This document shows positions 1 to 6,864 of a DNA stretch of 28,528 nucleotides, piece by piece (positions within the stretch are counted from its first letter, which is position 1; each line of letters begins with the position of its first letter). Source of the stretch: a virus. The notes under the pieces were generated by a model. That model made no database searches. It saw only the letters and a list, made by a program, of their open reading frames with translations, and was not told the origin of the DNA. The DNA lies in the IMG/VR virus record IMGVR_UViG_3300009103_000124, positions 1 through 28,528 of that record; one strand, given 5' to 3'. A program made the translations under genes and the position numbers.

Positions 1-105
1 TCCATAAACACCACTATTTACCCCTGCTATGTAACTACTTATTTCCATACCTTCTTTCTGTAAGGTTTTTGTCTTATCGAATTTTATTGTTTCAAATTGT
101 TTCAT
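1..105 (-). CDS. partial small gene, N-terminal 35 residues only
   Basis: An ATG at 105 opens a minus-strand frame that stays open to the window edge. The 35 visible residues start MKQFETIKFDKTKTLQKEG and are mostly charged and polar, with no motif I recognise. The start overlaps the stop of the upstream zinc-ribbon gene in an ATGA (102-105), the junction used repeatedly in this early region, and has the typical taaattATG context. That coupling is the main reason to accept it as a gene. Function unknown; it probably belongs to the same early operon. Confidence 0.6.
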   Translation of the reverse strand, partial: MKQFETIKFDKTKTLQKEGMEISSYIAGVNSGVYG

Positions 106-338
106 AATTTATAACTATTATCTTCTTTGTTTTGGTTTATATAGTTCTCCAAGAAAATAAATCCACAACCACTCGTACACCATATCTGGGTGTTATCTTC
201 TCCTTCGTTTGTTATCACTGGTATCCCAAGCGATTCTACCTTACAGCTTGGGCATCTAAAGAAATTCCCATCTGCAAATTTGCGAACTGTTTCTCTTTGC
301 TTTTTCGTTGATTTGAAATGATACTTTTCGGTTTTCAT
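102..338 (-). CDS. small zinc-ribbon protein
   Basis: 78 residues. Two cysteine pairs, C29-x2-C32 (in CPSC) and C54-x3-C58 (in CTSGCGF), are separated by about 20 residues and look like the two knuckles of a zinc ribbon. The N-terminus is basic (KTEKYHFKSTKKQRETVRK) and the C-terminus acidic/polar. Such proteins in phage early regions often bind nucleic acid or an RNA polymerase component, but that is a family generality and not shown here. It follows the 341-769 gene by two bases and ends in an ATGA overlap with the next gene, so it is part of a translationally coupled early chain. Specific function unknown. Confidence 0.7.
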   Translation of the reverse strand: MKTEKYHFKSTKKQRETVRKFADGNFFRCPSCKVESLGIPVITNEGEDNTQIWCTSGCGFIFLENYINQNKEDNSYKL

Positions 339-340
339 AA

Positions 341-769
341 TTAATAGTTTTTTCGTTTAAAATGTTCCCTTTCTCGCGCCTCTGCTTTCTCGTTTAGATA
401 CTTGCTGAACCACTCCATAATCTGCGATGAATCAATGTAGCTGTAGGCTCTACCATAGCGCCCCAGCCTTGCTTTCTTAAACATAATTTTCAAGTCTGCC
501 AATGATTCGTGCCTATACTCGGTCAAGAAGTCCTCACAAAATAATTCTATCTGCTCTTTCGACATATTTTCCTTGACATTAAACCCAGCTAAATTTCTGG
601 TAACCTCGGCGATGAAAACCATCACCACTTGTTGCCCCCCGAATTGTTTAATTTGCGACGAGATTGGAGGGTACTCTAATGCATCTTCAATCGTTAAGAC
701 CGAGGCGAGAGGAAATGTCTTTAGCACTTCCAACGAATTGCTCTGGTGTCTCGTAGGTTTGTTTTCCAT
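341..769 (-). CDS. hypothetical early protein
   Basis: 142 residues, not recognised. It is helical and charged in its C-terminal half (ending KAEAREREHFKRKNY), with a hydrophobic stretch around VVMVFIAEV near residue 50. The start at 769 lies inside the 3' end of the initiator-like gene, overlapping it by 83 bases in another frame. No later ATG would remove the overlap without cutting a third of the protein (the next is before VFIAEV). Sitting directly behind the replication initiator, it could serve in helicase loading or replication, as genes in this place do in other phages; this is inference from position only. Confidence 0.7.
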   Translation of the reverse strand: MENKPTRHQSNSLEVLKTFPLASVLTIEDALEYPPISSQIKQFGGQQVVMVFIAEVTRNLAGFNVKENMSKEQIELFCEDFLTEYRHESLADLKIMFKKARLGRYGRAYSYIDSSQIMEWFSKYLNEKAEAREREHFKRKNY

Positions 770-1442
770 TTTTCTTCTTTATTTGTTCGTTAAAAACCAC
801 CACGTATTTGATGCCCTCCTTATTCTTTGACCTTAGTTTTGGAATGCTTAAAAAATTGCGACACCAAAAATCGTCGGCGCGAGTCTTTTCTACTATCTCC
901 AAAATTAAGTTAAAAGGAACATTATCAATCCGATTAAGTTTGTCTATAACTTCAGCCCATTTCCATAGGCTCTTTTGCTCTGGAATTAAATGCTGGGGAA
1001 AGTGAACTAAACACCTCATAAGGCAATCGTAAACATCATTACCATATTGTTTTGTCTTGTTTTGTTTCGTATTGTCTTGTATTGTTTGTTCAACGGTTGT
1101 TGAGCGGTCGTTGGTTTTTCGTTGCGCCCTTAGTTCAGCTGAACGCCTCCCAGCAAGAGAATTCTTTTTAGACTTTTCCCCTATCTGTTCCATCTGCTCA
1201 TCGAGAAAATTAATTCGCACATAACCCTCGTCGTCTACCGTAACTATCTCACTATCAACTAGGTTATCTATTCCGTCTCCAAAATCTAAACGAGCATCTC
1301 GGAATAGCATCTCGCATCGCTTATGCCAATACTTGCAAATCAAGTCTATGAACATTGCCTTTATTTCGTCTGGCTGACGTTGAATCCTCCCGAACATCCA
1401 TTCGGAAGGCTCAAACATAAAAAATGGCAGTTCCTTAGCCAT
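687..1442 (-). CDS. phage replication initiator-like protein (Lin1244/DUF1376-like N-terminus)
   Basis: 251 residues. Residues 1-110 have the layout of the Lin1244/DUF1376-type N-terminal domain of phage replisome organisers: a start with aromatic residues (ELPFFMFEPSEWMFGRI), a helical DEIKAMFIDLICKYWHKR segment, and VRINFLDEQ followed by KKNSLAGRRSAELRAQRK. A polar linker (about 110-135, ending TKQNKTKQ) follows, then a helical C-terminal domain. In related phages this protein binds origin DNA and recruits helicase. The linker DNA contains a strict 5-bp repeat array next to iterons, separately listed, so the origin probably lies inside the gene, as in lambda O. It follows the recombination pair and overlaps the exonuclease gene by 8 bases. 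The family is inferred from pattern, not from a search. Confidence 0.7.
   Translation of the reverse strand: MAKELPFFMFEPSEWMFGRIQRQPDEIKAMFIDLICKYWHKRCEMLFRDARLDFGDGIDNLVDSEIVTVDDEGYVRINFLDEQMEQIGEKSKKNSLAGRRSAELRAQRKTNDRSTTVEQTIQDNTKQNKTKQYGNDVYDCLMRCLVHFPQHLIPEQKSLWKWAEVIDKLNRIDNVPFNLILEIVEKTRADDFWCRNFLSIPKLRSKNKEGIKYVVVFNEQIKKKNGKQTYETPEQFVGSAKDISSRLGLND
1046..1114. repeat. candidate replication origin inside the initiator gene (8 pentamers plus iterons)
   Basis: On the plus strand, positions 1046-1085 are eight consecutive 5-bp units of form NTTGT (one reads TTCGT). TTGTT follows at 1086-1090, then a G+C-richer repeated segment containing GGTTGTTGAG and CGGTCGTTGG up to 1114. The design, an A+T-rich unwinding tract next to iterons within the initiator gene, matches lambda-type and Gram-positive phage origins. 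A second module of the same design lies at 27461-27540, outside any gene, which argues that the DNA rather than the peptide is selected. Confidence 0.55.
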
Positions 1443-2253
1443 TGCTTTCTCCTATTAACCCCAACAACTCGTCAACGTAGTTTTGAGCTAATTTGACGCG
1501 ACTTTCGACTTCCTGTATAGCTTGACTACTATATTCGAAAGAAAATGCCTTAAATCGCTTGTAATCGGCTAATTCGCTGTATTGATAATCCGCTTGGAAT
1601 TCCTCAAACTGCTCTTTGTCGTTAACGTCTGTTCCCGTCCGAAAACAATGTGACCGATATTCTGACTCTACCAAATGCTGGGGAGTATCCATCAGCGTAT
1701 AGGCGAGGACATATACCTTCGTTTCCGTCAAGTGCATATAGCCTTGCCCTTGCCACCAGTAACTCTTTTCAGGAATCTCTGTTTCGAATATTGGAAAGGT
1801 GCTGAAGTCCCAACTATTTTTGGCGTCTATACACCTACTAGGAAGAACTATGTCGGGAGTGCCAGTTATAAACTCCCCTTCGTAATGTTTCGTATTTTTA
1901 AGCAACATCGGGTACCCTAATTGCTTCGCGATAAAGTCTATTGACTCGTCCTCCACGATTAACCCCTTGTCTGTATACTTGTTGCCCTTGAACGATTCGC
2001 GTTCGTATAGCCTTTCTTTGACCCATTGTTCGACATAACTTTTCGCCCCTTGTGGCAGTTTTGGGTTTTCGTGTGTCTCTATTAATTGGCTCAACTCTTT
2101 ATACATAAAAGGCGTCAAGTCCCTTGCCTTATTCGTCTGGGAATCAGCCTTTCTTTTTAGCAGTTCGTTCATCCTTGTGAACTGTTTTTCAGTTAGGCCT
2201 ATTTGCCCAGCCATTAACGTGCCTATCGCACTACATCTAATCTTAAATTTCAT
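1435..2253 (-). CDS. YqaJ-like PD-(D/E)XK exonuclease
   Basis: 272 residues. Expected to digest one strand of double-stranded DNA ends so that the partner annealing protein can load: the phage Exo/Beta or RecE/RecT type recombination pair. Motifs in order: an acidic residue in KGLIVEDESIDF (about 97-107), GTPDIVLPSRCIDAKNSW with P133-D134 and D143-x-K145 as the PD-(D/E)XK core, and YWWQGQGYMHL (165-175), the Q-x-Q-x-Y-M motif of YqaJ/lambda Exo relatives. The N-terminal 90 residues are helical. It is immediately downstream of, and overlaps by 11 bases, the annealing-protein gene, which supports the pairing. Length is normal for the family. Confidence 0.82.
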   Translation of the reverse strand: MKFKIRCSAIGTLMAGQIGLTEKQFTRMNELLKRKADSQTNKARDLTPFMYKELSQLIETHENPKLPQGAKSYVEQWVKERLYERESFKGNKYTDKGLIVEDESIDFIAKQLGYPMLLKNTKHYEGEFITGTPDIVLPSRCIDAKNSWDFSTFPIFETEIPEKSYWWQGQGYMHLTETKVYVLAYTLMDTPQHLVESEYRSHCFRTGTDVNDKEQFEEFQADYQYSELADYKRFKAFSFEYSSQAIQEVESRVKLAQNYVDELLGLIGESNG

Positions 2254-2917
2254 TGCTTTTCAGTTTTAAAATGTCTTCCTCGGAAATTACATATTTGGCT
2301 TCTAATTGTTCCACCGTTACTAACCCACTTCTTATTGCCTCTACTCCGTTGCTCCACTCCTTGTGTTTTGGGCTGAAAACCTCCTTGCCACCAGCGTCGT
2401 TCAATAGTCCAGAATAATCAATGTCGTTGACGTTGAGGTCTTTACCAAATAGCTTTCCAAACTTCTCAACGGCATCTTTGAAGGCGTACGTCTCTGATGC
2501 TGGGGCTGACATTTGGACTGCCGTACTTTTCATATTGTTAAATTCGATAGCCCCCGAACCCTTGTCAACTTGCAACGGTGAGCCCCCGACTCCATCGTTC
2601 CATTGTGTTTCTCCAGTTAGTGGGCAAGTAACATAAACCCTAACGATTGTCACGATGCTATTCGCAATCAATTCAACCGACTTAACTTCAACCCACCATT
2701 TGCCATAAATACGAGTTAGCATATACTCTAACCTTTCTCTCGGAATGTACTGGTAAGAAACCGTTTTGCCCTCGTTGTTCTTTACTGAAATAAATGGGTG
2801 TTTTTTCAACCACGCCTTCGGTGGGTTTTGATTCAGCAGAACGGTCAATCCAGTCTGCTTTTCGTCTTTGTTCTCTACCAAGTCTTTTAAGGTAGGAATC
2901 TTCGCAATCTTTGTCAT
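2243..2917 (-). CDS. Rad52/ERF-superfamily single-strand annealing protein
   Basis: 224 residues. Residues 55-165 carry the Rad52/ERF fold pattern: YIPRERLEYMLTRIYGKWW, then beta-strand pattern SVELIANSIVTIVRVYV, TQWNDGVGGSPL, and the diagnostic helix SETYAFKDAVEKFGKLFGKDL (Rad52-type AxxDAxxxxxxxFG). The C-terminal 50 residues are probably the variable interaction tail. It anneals complementary single strands during phage recombination or replication, with the YqaJ exonuclease encoded directly downstream. The start is preceded by AAAAACCAAAatt and a TAAATTTA box just after a terminator, so it may begin its own transcript. Which subfamily (ERF, Sak, Rad52_22) cannot be settled by eye. Confidence 0.75.
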   Translation of the reverse strand: MTKIAKIPTLKDLVENKDEKQTGLTVLLNQNPPKAWLKKHPFISVKNNEGKTVSYQYIPRERLEYMLTRIYGKWWVEVKSVELIANSIVTIVRVYVTCPLTGETQWNDGVGGSPLQVDKGSGAIEFNNMKSTAVQMSAPASETYAFKDAVEKFGKLFGKDLNVNDIDYSGLLNDAGGKEVFSPKHKEWSNGVEAIRSGLVTVEQLEAKYVISEEDILKLKSNEI

Positions 2918-2951
2918 AATTTTGGTTTTTAATTTGATGTAAATTTACTAA

Positions 2952-2979
2952 GAAAAAAGGCGCTCACTACGGTACGCCT
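2952..2979 (-). terminator. Rho-independent terminator ahead of the recombination genes
   Basis: Read on the minus strand: stem AGGCGT / GCGCCT (one G-U pair) with a 10-base loop, followed by TTTTTTCTT. It separates the chain of small early genes (5376 down to 2967) from the annealing protein, exonuclease and initiator. Confidence 0.65.
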
Positions 2980-3077
2980 AGCCACATACCAAGCAAACAA
3001 AGAAGGAAGAGTACAAGAAGCACCGCTCCCTCCTTTTGCTCTGGTGTTGGTTGGTTATTCCTCTGGTGTAACTTCAC
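2967..3077 (-). CDS. 36-residue single-span membrane peptide (candidate)
   Basis: A GTG at 3077, inside the 3' end of the 3055-3510 gene, opens a frame to TAG at 2967. The product has a polar N-terminus (MKLHQRNNQPTPEQKEG) followed by one strongly hydrophobic helix with the core VLLVLFLLCLLGMWLGV. An alternative GTG at about residue 19 is preceded by AGGAGGGAGC, the best Shine-Dalgarno-like sequence I noticed, and would give only the 18-residue hydrophobic part. The last codons lie in the terminator hairpin. A toxin-like, lysis or superinfection role would fit a lone membrane helix, but none is shown. It may be a chance frame. Confidence 0.35.
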   Translation of the reverse strand: MKLHQRNNQPTPEQKEGAVLLVLFLLCLLGMWLGVP

Positions 3078-3510
3078 GGATTATTGTTTTCTCTAATTGC
3101 TTCACTTCTTCCAACAACTCTTTTTCGGTTTCCTCTGTGGTTGCCTTGTTGTTAGCGATTTCTTCTTCAGCTTGTAAGATTCTGTCCGTGACAAAACGGT
3201 TGTGAAATTTTGGCCATAAAACAGCCTTCTCGTCGTCTGTAAAATGTAACGGAAAATCACTATCGCCCTTCCAGCCCCTAAATGATTTTTGTCCATTGGC
3301 TATCCACATCGCAAAGCGGTATTCTTTTTCCATTGGCAGTCCATCTTCAGCCGTGTCATATTTTGCTCCTACCTTAATAATAATATCTACACAATGTTTG
3401 TCTGACTTTCTCACGGTATACGTGCCGTTTAGAATCCTATCTACAAAGTATAGGTTTAATTTGTGCATCGCCTCGTTGACTTCTGCCTCGGTGTTAAATT
3501 TGTGTTTCAT
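3055..3510 (-). CDS. hypothetical early protein
   Basis: 151 residues, family not recognised. The N-terminal half is mixed alpha/beta (CVDIIIKVGAKYD, EYRFAMWIANGQKSFRGWKGDSDFPLHF). The C-terminal 45 residues form a highly charged helix (ILQAEEEIANNKATTEETEKE and onward) that is likely coiled coil. The start has AAAAACCAAA four bases upstream, the leader motif shared with other early starts. It is the last sizeable gene before the terminator at 2952-2979. Function unknown. Confidence 0.7.
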   Translation of the reverse strand: MKHKFNTEAEVNEAMHKLNLYFVDRILNGTYTVRKSDKHCVDIIIKVGAKYDTAEDGLPMEKEYRFAMWIANGQKSFRGWKGDSDFPLHFTDDEKAVLWPKFHNRFVTDRILQAEEEIANNKATTEETEKELLEEVKQLEKTIIREVTPEE

Positions 3511-3522
3511 TTTGTTTGGTTT

Positions 3523-3870
3523 TTATTGATTTTTATTGATTTGCTTAAAATGTTTAATAGGTAAAAATACCTGTGCCCTATGTGGTTTAAAGTGAAGGTA
3601 AGACTTCATCGTGTCGAACACCTTCACTCGGCAAACATATAGAGTCTTGGTCTCAATGTCAAGAATCCTAATCTCGGTACAATATAAGCGGATTTCCTCT
3701 AAGAATATTCGCGCATCTATACCTATTGAATTTGTCTTTTTATAGATATGCTTAGACCCCTTGATTTTCCTACAATAGACACCGTTCAAATGGTAGCCTA
3801 TGTTTTTCCACGTTCCATCGTTTTCCCGTATGGAAATATCGTATCGAGTATTACGCTTCCTTTTTGCCAT
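3523..3870 (-). CDS. hypothetical basic early protein
   Basis: 115 residues, very basic, beginning MAKRKRNTRYDISIRENDG. Alternating hydrophobic segments (EEIRLYCTEIRILDIETKTLY, VCRVKVFD) suggest a small beta-rich domain, and the ends are lysine/histidine-rich. The composition would suit nucleic-acid binding, but I see no named motif. The start overlaps the end of the 3851-4075 gene by 20 bases, within the coupled early chain. Function unknown. Confidence 0.65.
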   Translation of the reverse strand: MAKRKRNTRYDISIRENDGTWKNIGYHLNGVYCRKIKGSKHIYKKTNSIGIDARIFLEEIRLYCTEIRILDIETKTLYVCRVKVFDTMKSYLHFKPHRAQVFLPIKHFKQINKNQ

Positions 3871-4075
3871 ATAAGTTGCTTAAAACCGAGATAACCGCCT
3901 CTAATCGGCACAATTCGGATTGAATTCTAATTTGCTTAACTTCTGACAAGGGTTCGTATAGCGTTCTGAGGTTGGTGTAAATCTCATTCTCGCCACGCCT
4001 TAGTAATTCTTCCAGCTGGTTTCTGTATTGCACAAAGGTTTCCAGCACCTCTTTTCCTTTCAGCTGACCAGTCAT
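3851..4075 (-). CDS. small helical (coiled-coil) early protein
   Basis: 74 residues, almost entirely helical by composition, with heptad-like leucines (ETFVQYRNQLEELLRRGENE, then QIRIQSELCRLEAVISVLSNL). The start forms an ATGA overlap with the ribbon-helix-helix gene stop (4072-4075), so it is translated behind it. It could be a small dimerising partner protein; no family recognised. Confidence 0.65.
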   Translation of the reverse strand: MTGQLKGKEVLETFVQYRNQLEELLRRGENEIYTNLRTLYEPLSEVKQIRIQSELCRLEAVISVLSNLYGKKEA

Positions 4076-4221
4076 TTTTTAGTGTTTTTAAAGAACCGTT
4101 TCAAGGCTAATTCAATGATTGCCTCTTTTCTCATTCCCTTGTTGTTCGAATAACTGTCTATCTGCTTAACTAGATTCGCGTCTAGCTTATAGAACCTTCC
4201 TATTTTTTTCAATTGTATCAT
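4072..4221 (-). CDS. ribbon-helix-helix (Arc/CopG-type) protein
   Basis: 49 residues. The pattern is that of a ribbon-helix-helix DNA-binding protein: a beta strand KKIGRFYKL (5-13), helix A ANLVKQIDSYSNNKG, a turn, and helix B MRKEAIIELALKRFFK, with a basic tail. Such proteins bind operator DNA as dimers through the paired strands. Both ends are ATGA overlaps: with the upstream gene at 4218-4221 and with the downstream gene at 4072-4075. That strongly supports a real gene despite its size. As the only obvious DNA-binding regulator in the early chain, it is a candidate autoregulator of the promoter near 5401; this is inference. Confidence 0.8.
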   Translation of the reverse strand: MIQLKKIGRFYKLDANLVKQIDSYSNNKGMRKEAIIELALKRFFKNTKK

Positions 4222-4517
4222 ATCTCCTTATTTGTCTGGTTTAACTCCTTAACTAACTGTATCAAATCATTTCTAGAAACCCTAGTGTTTCGTAGTCGCT
4301 GACCTCCATCAACCAAGTGGGTAGTGACATACCTCAAGTTGTCGGGGTCGGCGAACGGAAAGTTTCTATCCTCGTCTATTAGTTCGTAAACATCTATTTG
4401 AATTTGTTTGGCCTCCCAGTTTATTACCTTTATGGTGTATTCGTTCTTTTCAGTTCGAACCTCGTATGTGGTTGACAGAAGGACTAACCCACTTGGGCTG
4501 TTATCATTCTCTTTCAT
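4218..4517 (-). CDS. hypothetical early protein
   Basis: 99 residues, not recognised. An N-terminal beta-rich half (LVLLSTTYEVRTEKNEYTI, IKVINWEAKQIQIDVYEL) is followed by a polar segment and a helical C-terminus (NDLIQLVKELNQTNKEI). ATGA overlap with the RHH gene downstream; the start overlaps the 3' end of the 4514-4735 gene by four bases. The tight packing supports it as coding. Function unknown. Confidence 0.65.
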   Translation of the reverse strand: MKENDNSPSGLVLLSTTYEVRTEKNEYTIKVINWEAKQIQIDVYELIDEDRNFPFADPDNLRYVTTHLVDGGQRLRNTRVSRNDLIQLVKELNQTNKEI

Positions 4518-4735
4518 CTGTATAGTGTTACATATTCGCCGAAGTGCTTTTCAAACACCTCTAGCAAATGTTCATAATCCCCCGATTTCATATCGTTTAA
4601 AATACGATGCGAGTCGAGGCTTAATTGTTGTGCCAATCTCTTTGCCTTTGCCAACAAATAAAAGGCGTTTCCTTCTGGGCCAGTGAGGTCGATTTCGATT
4701 CCTCTGTCTGACAGTTCTTGTTTAGATTTTATCAT
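4514..4735 (-). CDS. small helical phage protein (TGPEGNAFYLL type)
   Basis: 73 residues from the ATG at 4735, chosen because it makes an ATGA overlap (4732-4735) with the upstream stop; an ATG at 4768 would add 11 residues inside the upstream gene. The segment GIEIDLTGPEGNAFYLLAKA followed by KRLAQQLSLDSHRILNDMKS and FEKHFGEYVTLYR resembles, from memory, a small protein of unknown function seen in many phage early regions. No catalytic motif is visible. I am fairly sure it is a conserved phage gene and unsure of its job. Confidence 0.7.
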   Translation of the reverse strand: MIKSKQELSDRGIEIDLTGPEGNAFYLLAKAKRLAQQLSLDSHRILNDMKSGDYEHLLEVFEKHFGEYVTLYR

Positions 4736-5376
4736 TCCGTTAAGTTTTTGGTGAATCTCCAATAGCACATCGGGTCGTGCTCTGGAGTGCCGTTTTGGTA
4801 TCTGAACTCTTGCTCGTAAGATTTGTAATCGTATACATTCCAGTCTGGATTTTGTTGCTCGAACTCTTCAATCTCTGAAAGGACAAAGGCCTTGTTTTCT
4901 TTGAGTCTCTCTGTCCTTAATCGAACCGCCTTCTTAACGATTGGTGCGAGTTTCTTTTTGTCTACAAAACTCATTTCGGTTAGCTCACTAACATAATAAT
5001 AAAGTGAGGCATAATTTTTCAGTACTCGAACCGTGTTCCAATCCTTTTCTCGAAGAACTTTTTCAAAATCAAAACTTGCCTTGCTTAGAAACTTGAAGAC
5101 CCGTATCTGGGAATCTACCAGTTCGTTTATCTTGTGTAGGTACGACTTCAATTCAGTCGGCTTCAAATCGTCTAGCTTGTGTCCAGCGTCTTTGATGTGT
5201 CCCCCAAGGTATTCAGTCCATTCTGCTTCGTCCTTCTTGAAGGTATTATAAATTGCTTTGCGAGTATCTGGCTTCGTGCCCCTTTTATTCGCAATGTATC
5301 TGTGAATGAGGTACGTTAGATGCACCTTTTCTTTTAAGGTCAGCTCAGATAATTTGACCTTTTTTCGTGTTGTCAT
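4732..5376 (-). CDS. hypothetical helical early protein, first gene of the early operon
   Basis: 214 residues, highly charged and helical throughout (LKEKVHLTYLIHRYIANKR, VDSQIRVFKFLSKASFDFEK, IVKKAVRLRTERLKENKAF), C-terminus aromatic-rich (EHDPMCYWRFTKNL). No family recognised. It is the first gene after the late-region terminator and has a perfect TAnnTTTG element about 25 bases upstream, so it probably leads the early transcript. Start context is taaattATG with CAAACCAAAA a few bases before. Confidence 0.7.
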   Translation of the reverse strand: MTTRKKVKLSELTLKEKVHLTYLIHRYIANKRGTKPDTRKAIYNTFKKDEAEWTEYLGGHIKDAGHKLDDLKPTELKSYLHKINELVDSQIRVFKFLSKASFDFEKVLREKDWNTVRVLKNYASLYYYVSELTEMSFVDKKKLAPIVKKAVRLRTERLKENKAFVLSEIEEFEQQNPDWNVYDYKSYEQEFRYQNGTPEHDPMCYWRFTKNLTE

Positions 5377-5400
5377 AATTTAGACTTTTGGTTTGTACTA

Positions 5401-5408
5401 CAAAAATA
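5401..5408 (-). promoter_or_regulatory. candidate early promoter (-7 element TATTTTTG)
   Basis: On the minus strand TATTTTTG matches the Bacteroidota -7 consensus TAnnTTTG exactly, 24 bases before the ATG at 5376 and just after the terminator at 5430-5459. The -33 region is only T-rich with no clear TTTG, so strength is uncertain. Confidence 0.45.
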
Positions 5409-5429
5409 GTTAAAAATATTTTGCAGAAT

Positions 5430-5459
5430 AAAAAAAAGGCACCTGACAACAAGGCGCCT
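5430..5459 (-). terminator. Rho-independent terminator ending the late region
   Basis: Minus-strand hairpin with arms AGGCGCC and GGTGCCT (one G-U pair) around TTGTTGTCA, followed by seven or eight T residues. It lies between the spanin-like gene (ends 5539) and the early operon, separating late from early transcription. Confidence 0.8.
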
Positions 5460-5538
5460 CTTTCATAAACATTTAAAAACCAAAATGAATATCTATAAAT
5501 AGACACCCAAATATAATCTAATTAATCGAATAAAAAAA

Positions 5539-6189
5539 TCATTTCAGCTGGTTAACTATTAATCCCCCAGCTACGACACCGACTCCAAATTTAACCCAAC
5601 CCCTCTCGTACCACTTGATATCTGGCTTGAAGGTATAACTCTGCAATCCAGTTACCGCTAGATAGGGATTCGTGTTCTGCAGAGCAACGATATATTCGTT
5701 CTTTTTGAACAACCCATTTCGTTTAGTGCCTACGGTAATGCTTTGCTCGTTGGGTATTGTTATAGAGCCGAATGTAATGCCCCTTTTCGTTATGTCTCCC
5801 GACAAAGAATAGTGCAAACTATCTATGTTAAATTCCTTTCGGAAGTCGGCACAAGGTAGGGTATCTGTGAATCTCAGCCTAACGGTATCAAGCTGATAAA
5901 CGGTAACCACCTTAGTATGAGAATTGACGTTTTTAATCTTCAGATTCTTAAACTCTTTTTTCATACTATCTCGCAGAGCCAAGAATCTATTCTCGCTAAT
6001 CTCAATCGCTTTATTGTAGGATATCATTTGGCCGTTCTTCGCCTTATAGACCATCGCGGTATCTTTATACGATGCGAGTGCCTCAGACTGTTCTTCAGCT
6101 ATCTTTTTACCTTGACAAGAGTCAAACCAAAAGAAACATAACACGGCAATAATCCCCAGCAACAAAATCGTTCGAGAATCAATTTTCAT
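5539..6189 (-). CDS. membrane-anchored lysis protein, spanin-like candidate
   Basis: 216 residues. An N-terminal membrane helix (ILLLGIIAVLCFFWFDSCQG, about 8-27) is followed by a long charged helical stretch (about 28-95), a beta-rich middle (SHTKVVTVYQLDTVRLRF and onward), and a weakly hydrophobic C-terminus (WVKFGVGVVAGGLIVNQLK). This is the layout of a protein anchored in the inner membrane and spanning the periplasm. Its place as the last late gene, directly behind holin-like and endolysin genes, suggests a spanin or Rz-like role, though the sequence does not prove it. Its ATG follows the upstream TAG with no gap. I see no convincing lipobox. Confidence 0.55.
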   Translation of the reverse strand: MKIDSRTILLLGIIAVLCFFWFDSCQGKKIAEEQSEALASYKDTAMVYKAKNGQMISYNKAIEISENRFLALRDSMKKEFKNLKIKNVNSHTKVVTVYQLDTVRLRFTDTLPCADFRKEFNIDSLHYSLSGDITKRGITFGSITIPNEQSITVGTKRNGLFKKNEYIVALQNTNPYLAVTGLQSYTFKPDIKWYERGWVKFGVGVVAGGLIVNQLK

Positions 6190-6381
6190 CTATCCTTTAG
6201 GCTTCTTCGGTGCGAGTCCAATTAGTGAGTCTTTCGACCTTAGAAACACCATTGACATCCCCGAAAGAATACCAGCTGATATATCCGTGAATCCATCAGA
6301 GAGATACATATATACCGCGACAGCGAGTAATATCAATCCGATTATAGTTGTAACCATTCCATCTTTAAATAATCGTTTCAT
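6190..6381 (-). CDS. holin-like small membrane protein
   Basis: 63 residues with two hydrophobic segments (VTTIIGLILLAVAVYMYL, about 10-27, and ISAGILSGMSMVFL, about 34-47), a short turn between them and a basic tail (APKKPKG). Size and two-span topology fit a class II holin that would permeabilise the inner membrane to release the endolysin encoded just upstream. The TAG stop touches the ATG of the spanin-like gene in the same frame. Assignment rests on topology and position only. Confidence 0.6.
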   Translation of the reverse strand: MKRLFKDGMVTTIIGLILLAVAVYMYLSDGFTDISAGILSGMSMVFLRSKDSLIGLAPKKPKG

Positions 6382-6399
6382 TGTGTAAGGTTTGAGGGA

Positions 6400-6864
6400 T
6401 TACTCCCAAGTTAAATATTTCGTTCTTCCGTCTATCTTAACCGCTTTCAATATCTGACCCCGATTCCCTTCTCGCTTGTAAGATACGTGAACCCAGTTGG
6501 GGTTTTCATCATCTCCAAACTCCCATATCATTTGGTCAAATTCTAGGTTCTCTTTGATGTAGTAGAACATCTCAGAGTTCGTCTTGTGTCCATAGGTGTC
6601 GTCGATATCCATCGCGCTTCCATTGTTGGATAAATGTTGTGAACTCTTCGAGCCTCCGATTCGCTGGTTCAGTTCTTCACTACGAAACAGACTGTTGATT
6701 TTTATCGCACCCCCAACCCAATTTCTTAGGGGCTCAAAAAGTCTGTCGCAAAGAATTTTGATGTTCTCCAGCTGGTCGACATTCGGCTCGTTGTCTATGT
6801 CGTTTCTTATCGCCGTTTGAGAGTAGGTTGCCTCCCGATATGATACGTGACTTGATATTTTCAT
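6400..6864 (-). CDS. M15-family peptidase endolysin
   Basis: 154 residues from the ATG at 6864 (MKISSHVSYREAT, the usual way these proteins begin). An ATG at 6894 would add ten polar residues (MSECDEKLQM). It is a D,D/L,D-type peptidase of the M15_3 group that cuts peptidoglycan cross-links. Visible zinc-site motifs: SSQHLSNNGSAMDID, giving H77 and D86, and NWVHVSY, giving H126, with W114-E115 before it. There is no signal peptide, so it needs a holin; a holin-like gene follows 18 bases downstream. Family assignment is confident. Confidence 0.85.
   Translation of the reverse strand: MKISSHVSYREATYSQTAIRNDIDNEPNVDQLENIKILCDRLFEPLRNWVGGAIKINSLFRSEELNQRIGGSKSSQHLSNNGSAMDIDDTYGHKTNSEMFYYIKENLEFDQMIWEFGDDENPNWVHVSYKREGNRGQILKAVKIDGRTKYLTWE

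Noticed and set aside
1046-1114. CRISPR array
   Set aside because: Units are five bases with no spacers.
6187-6192. Holin-like and spanin-like genes as one fused gene joined through TAG
   Set aside because: The TAG touches the next ATG in frame, but both parts have a complete N-terminal membrane layout of their own and adjacent genes explain the arrangement.
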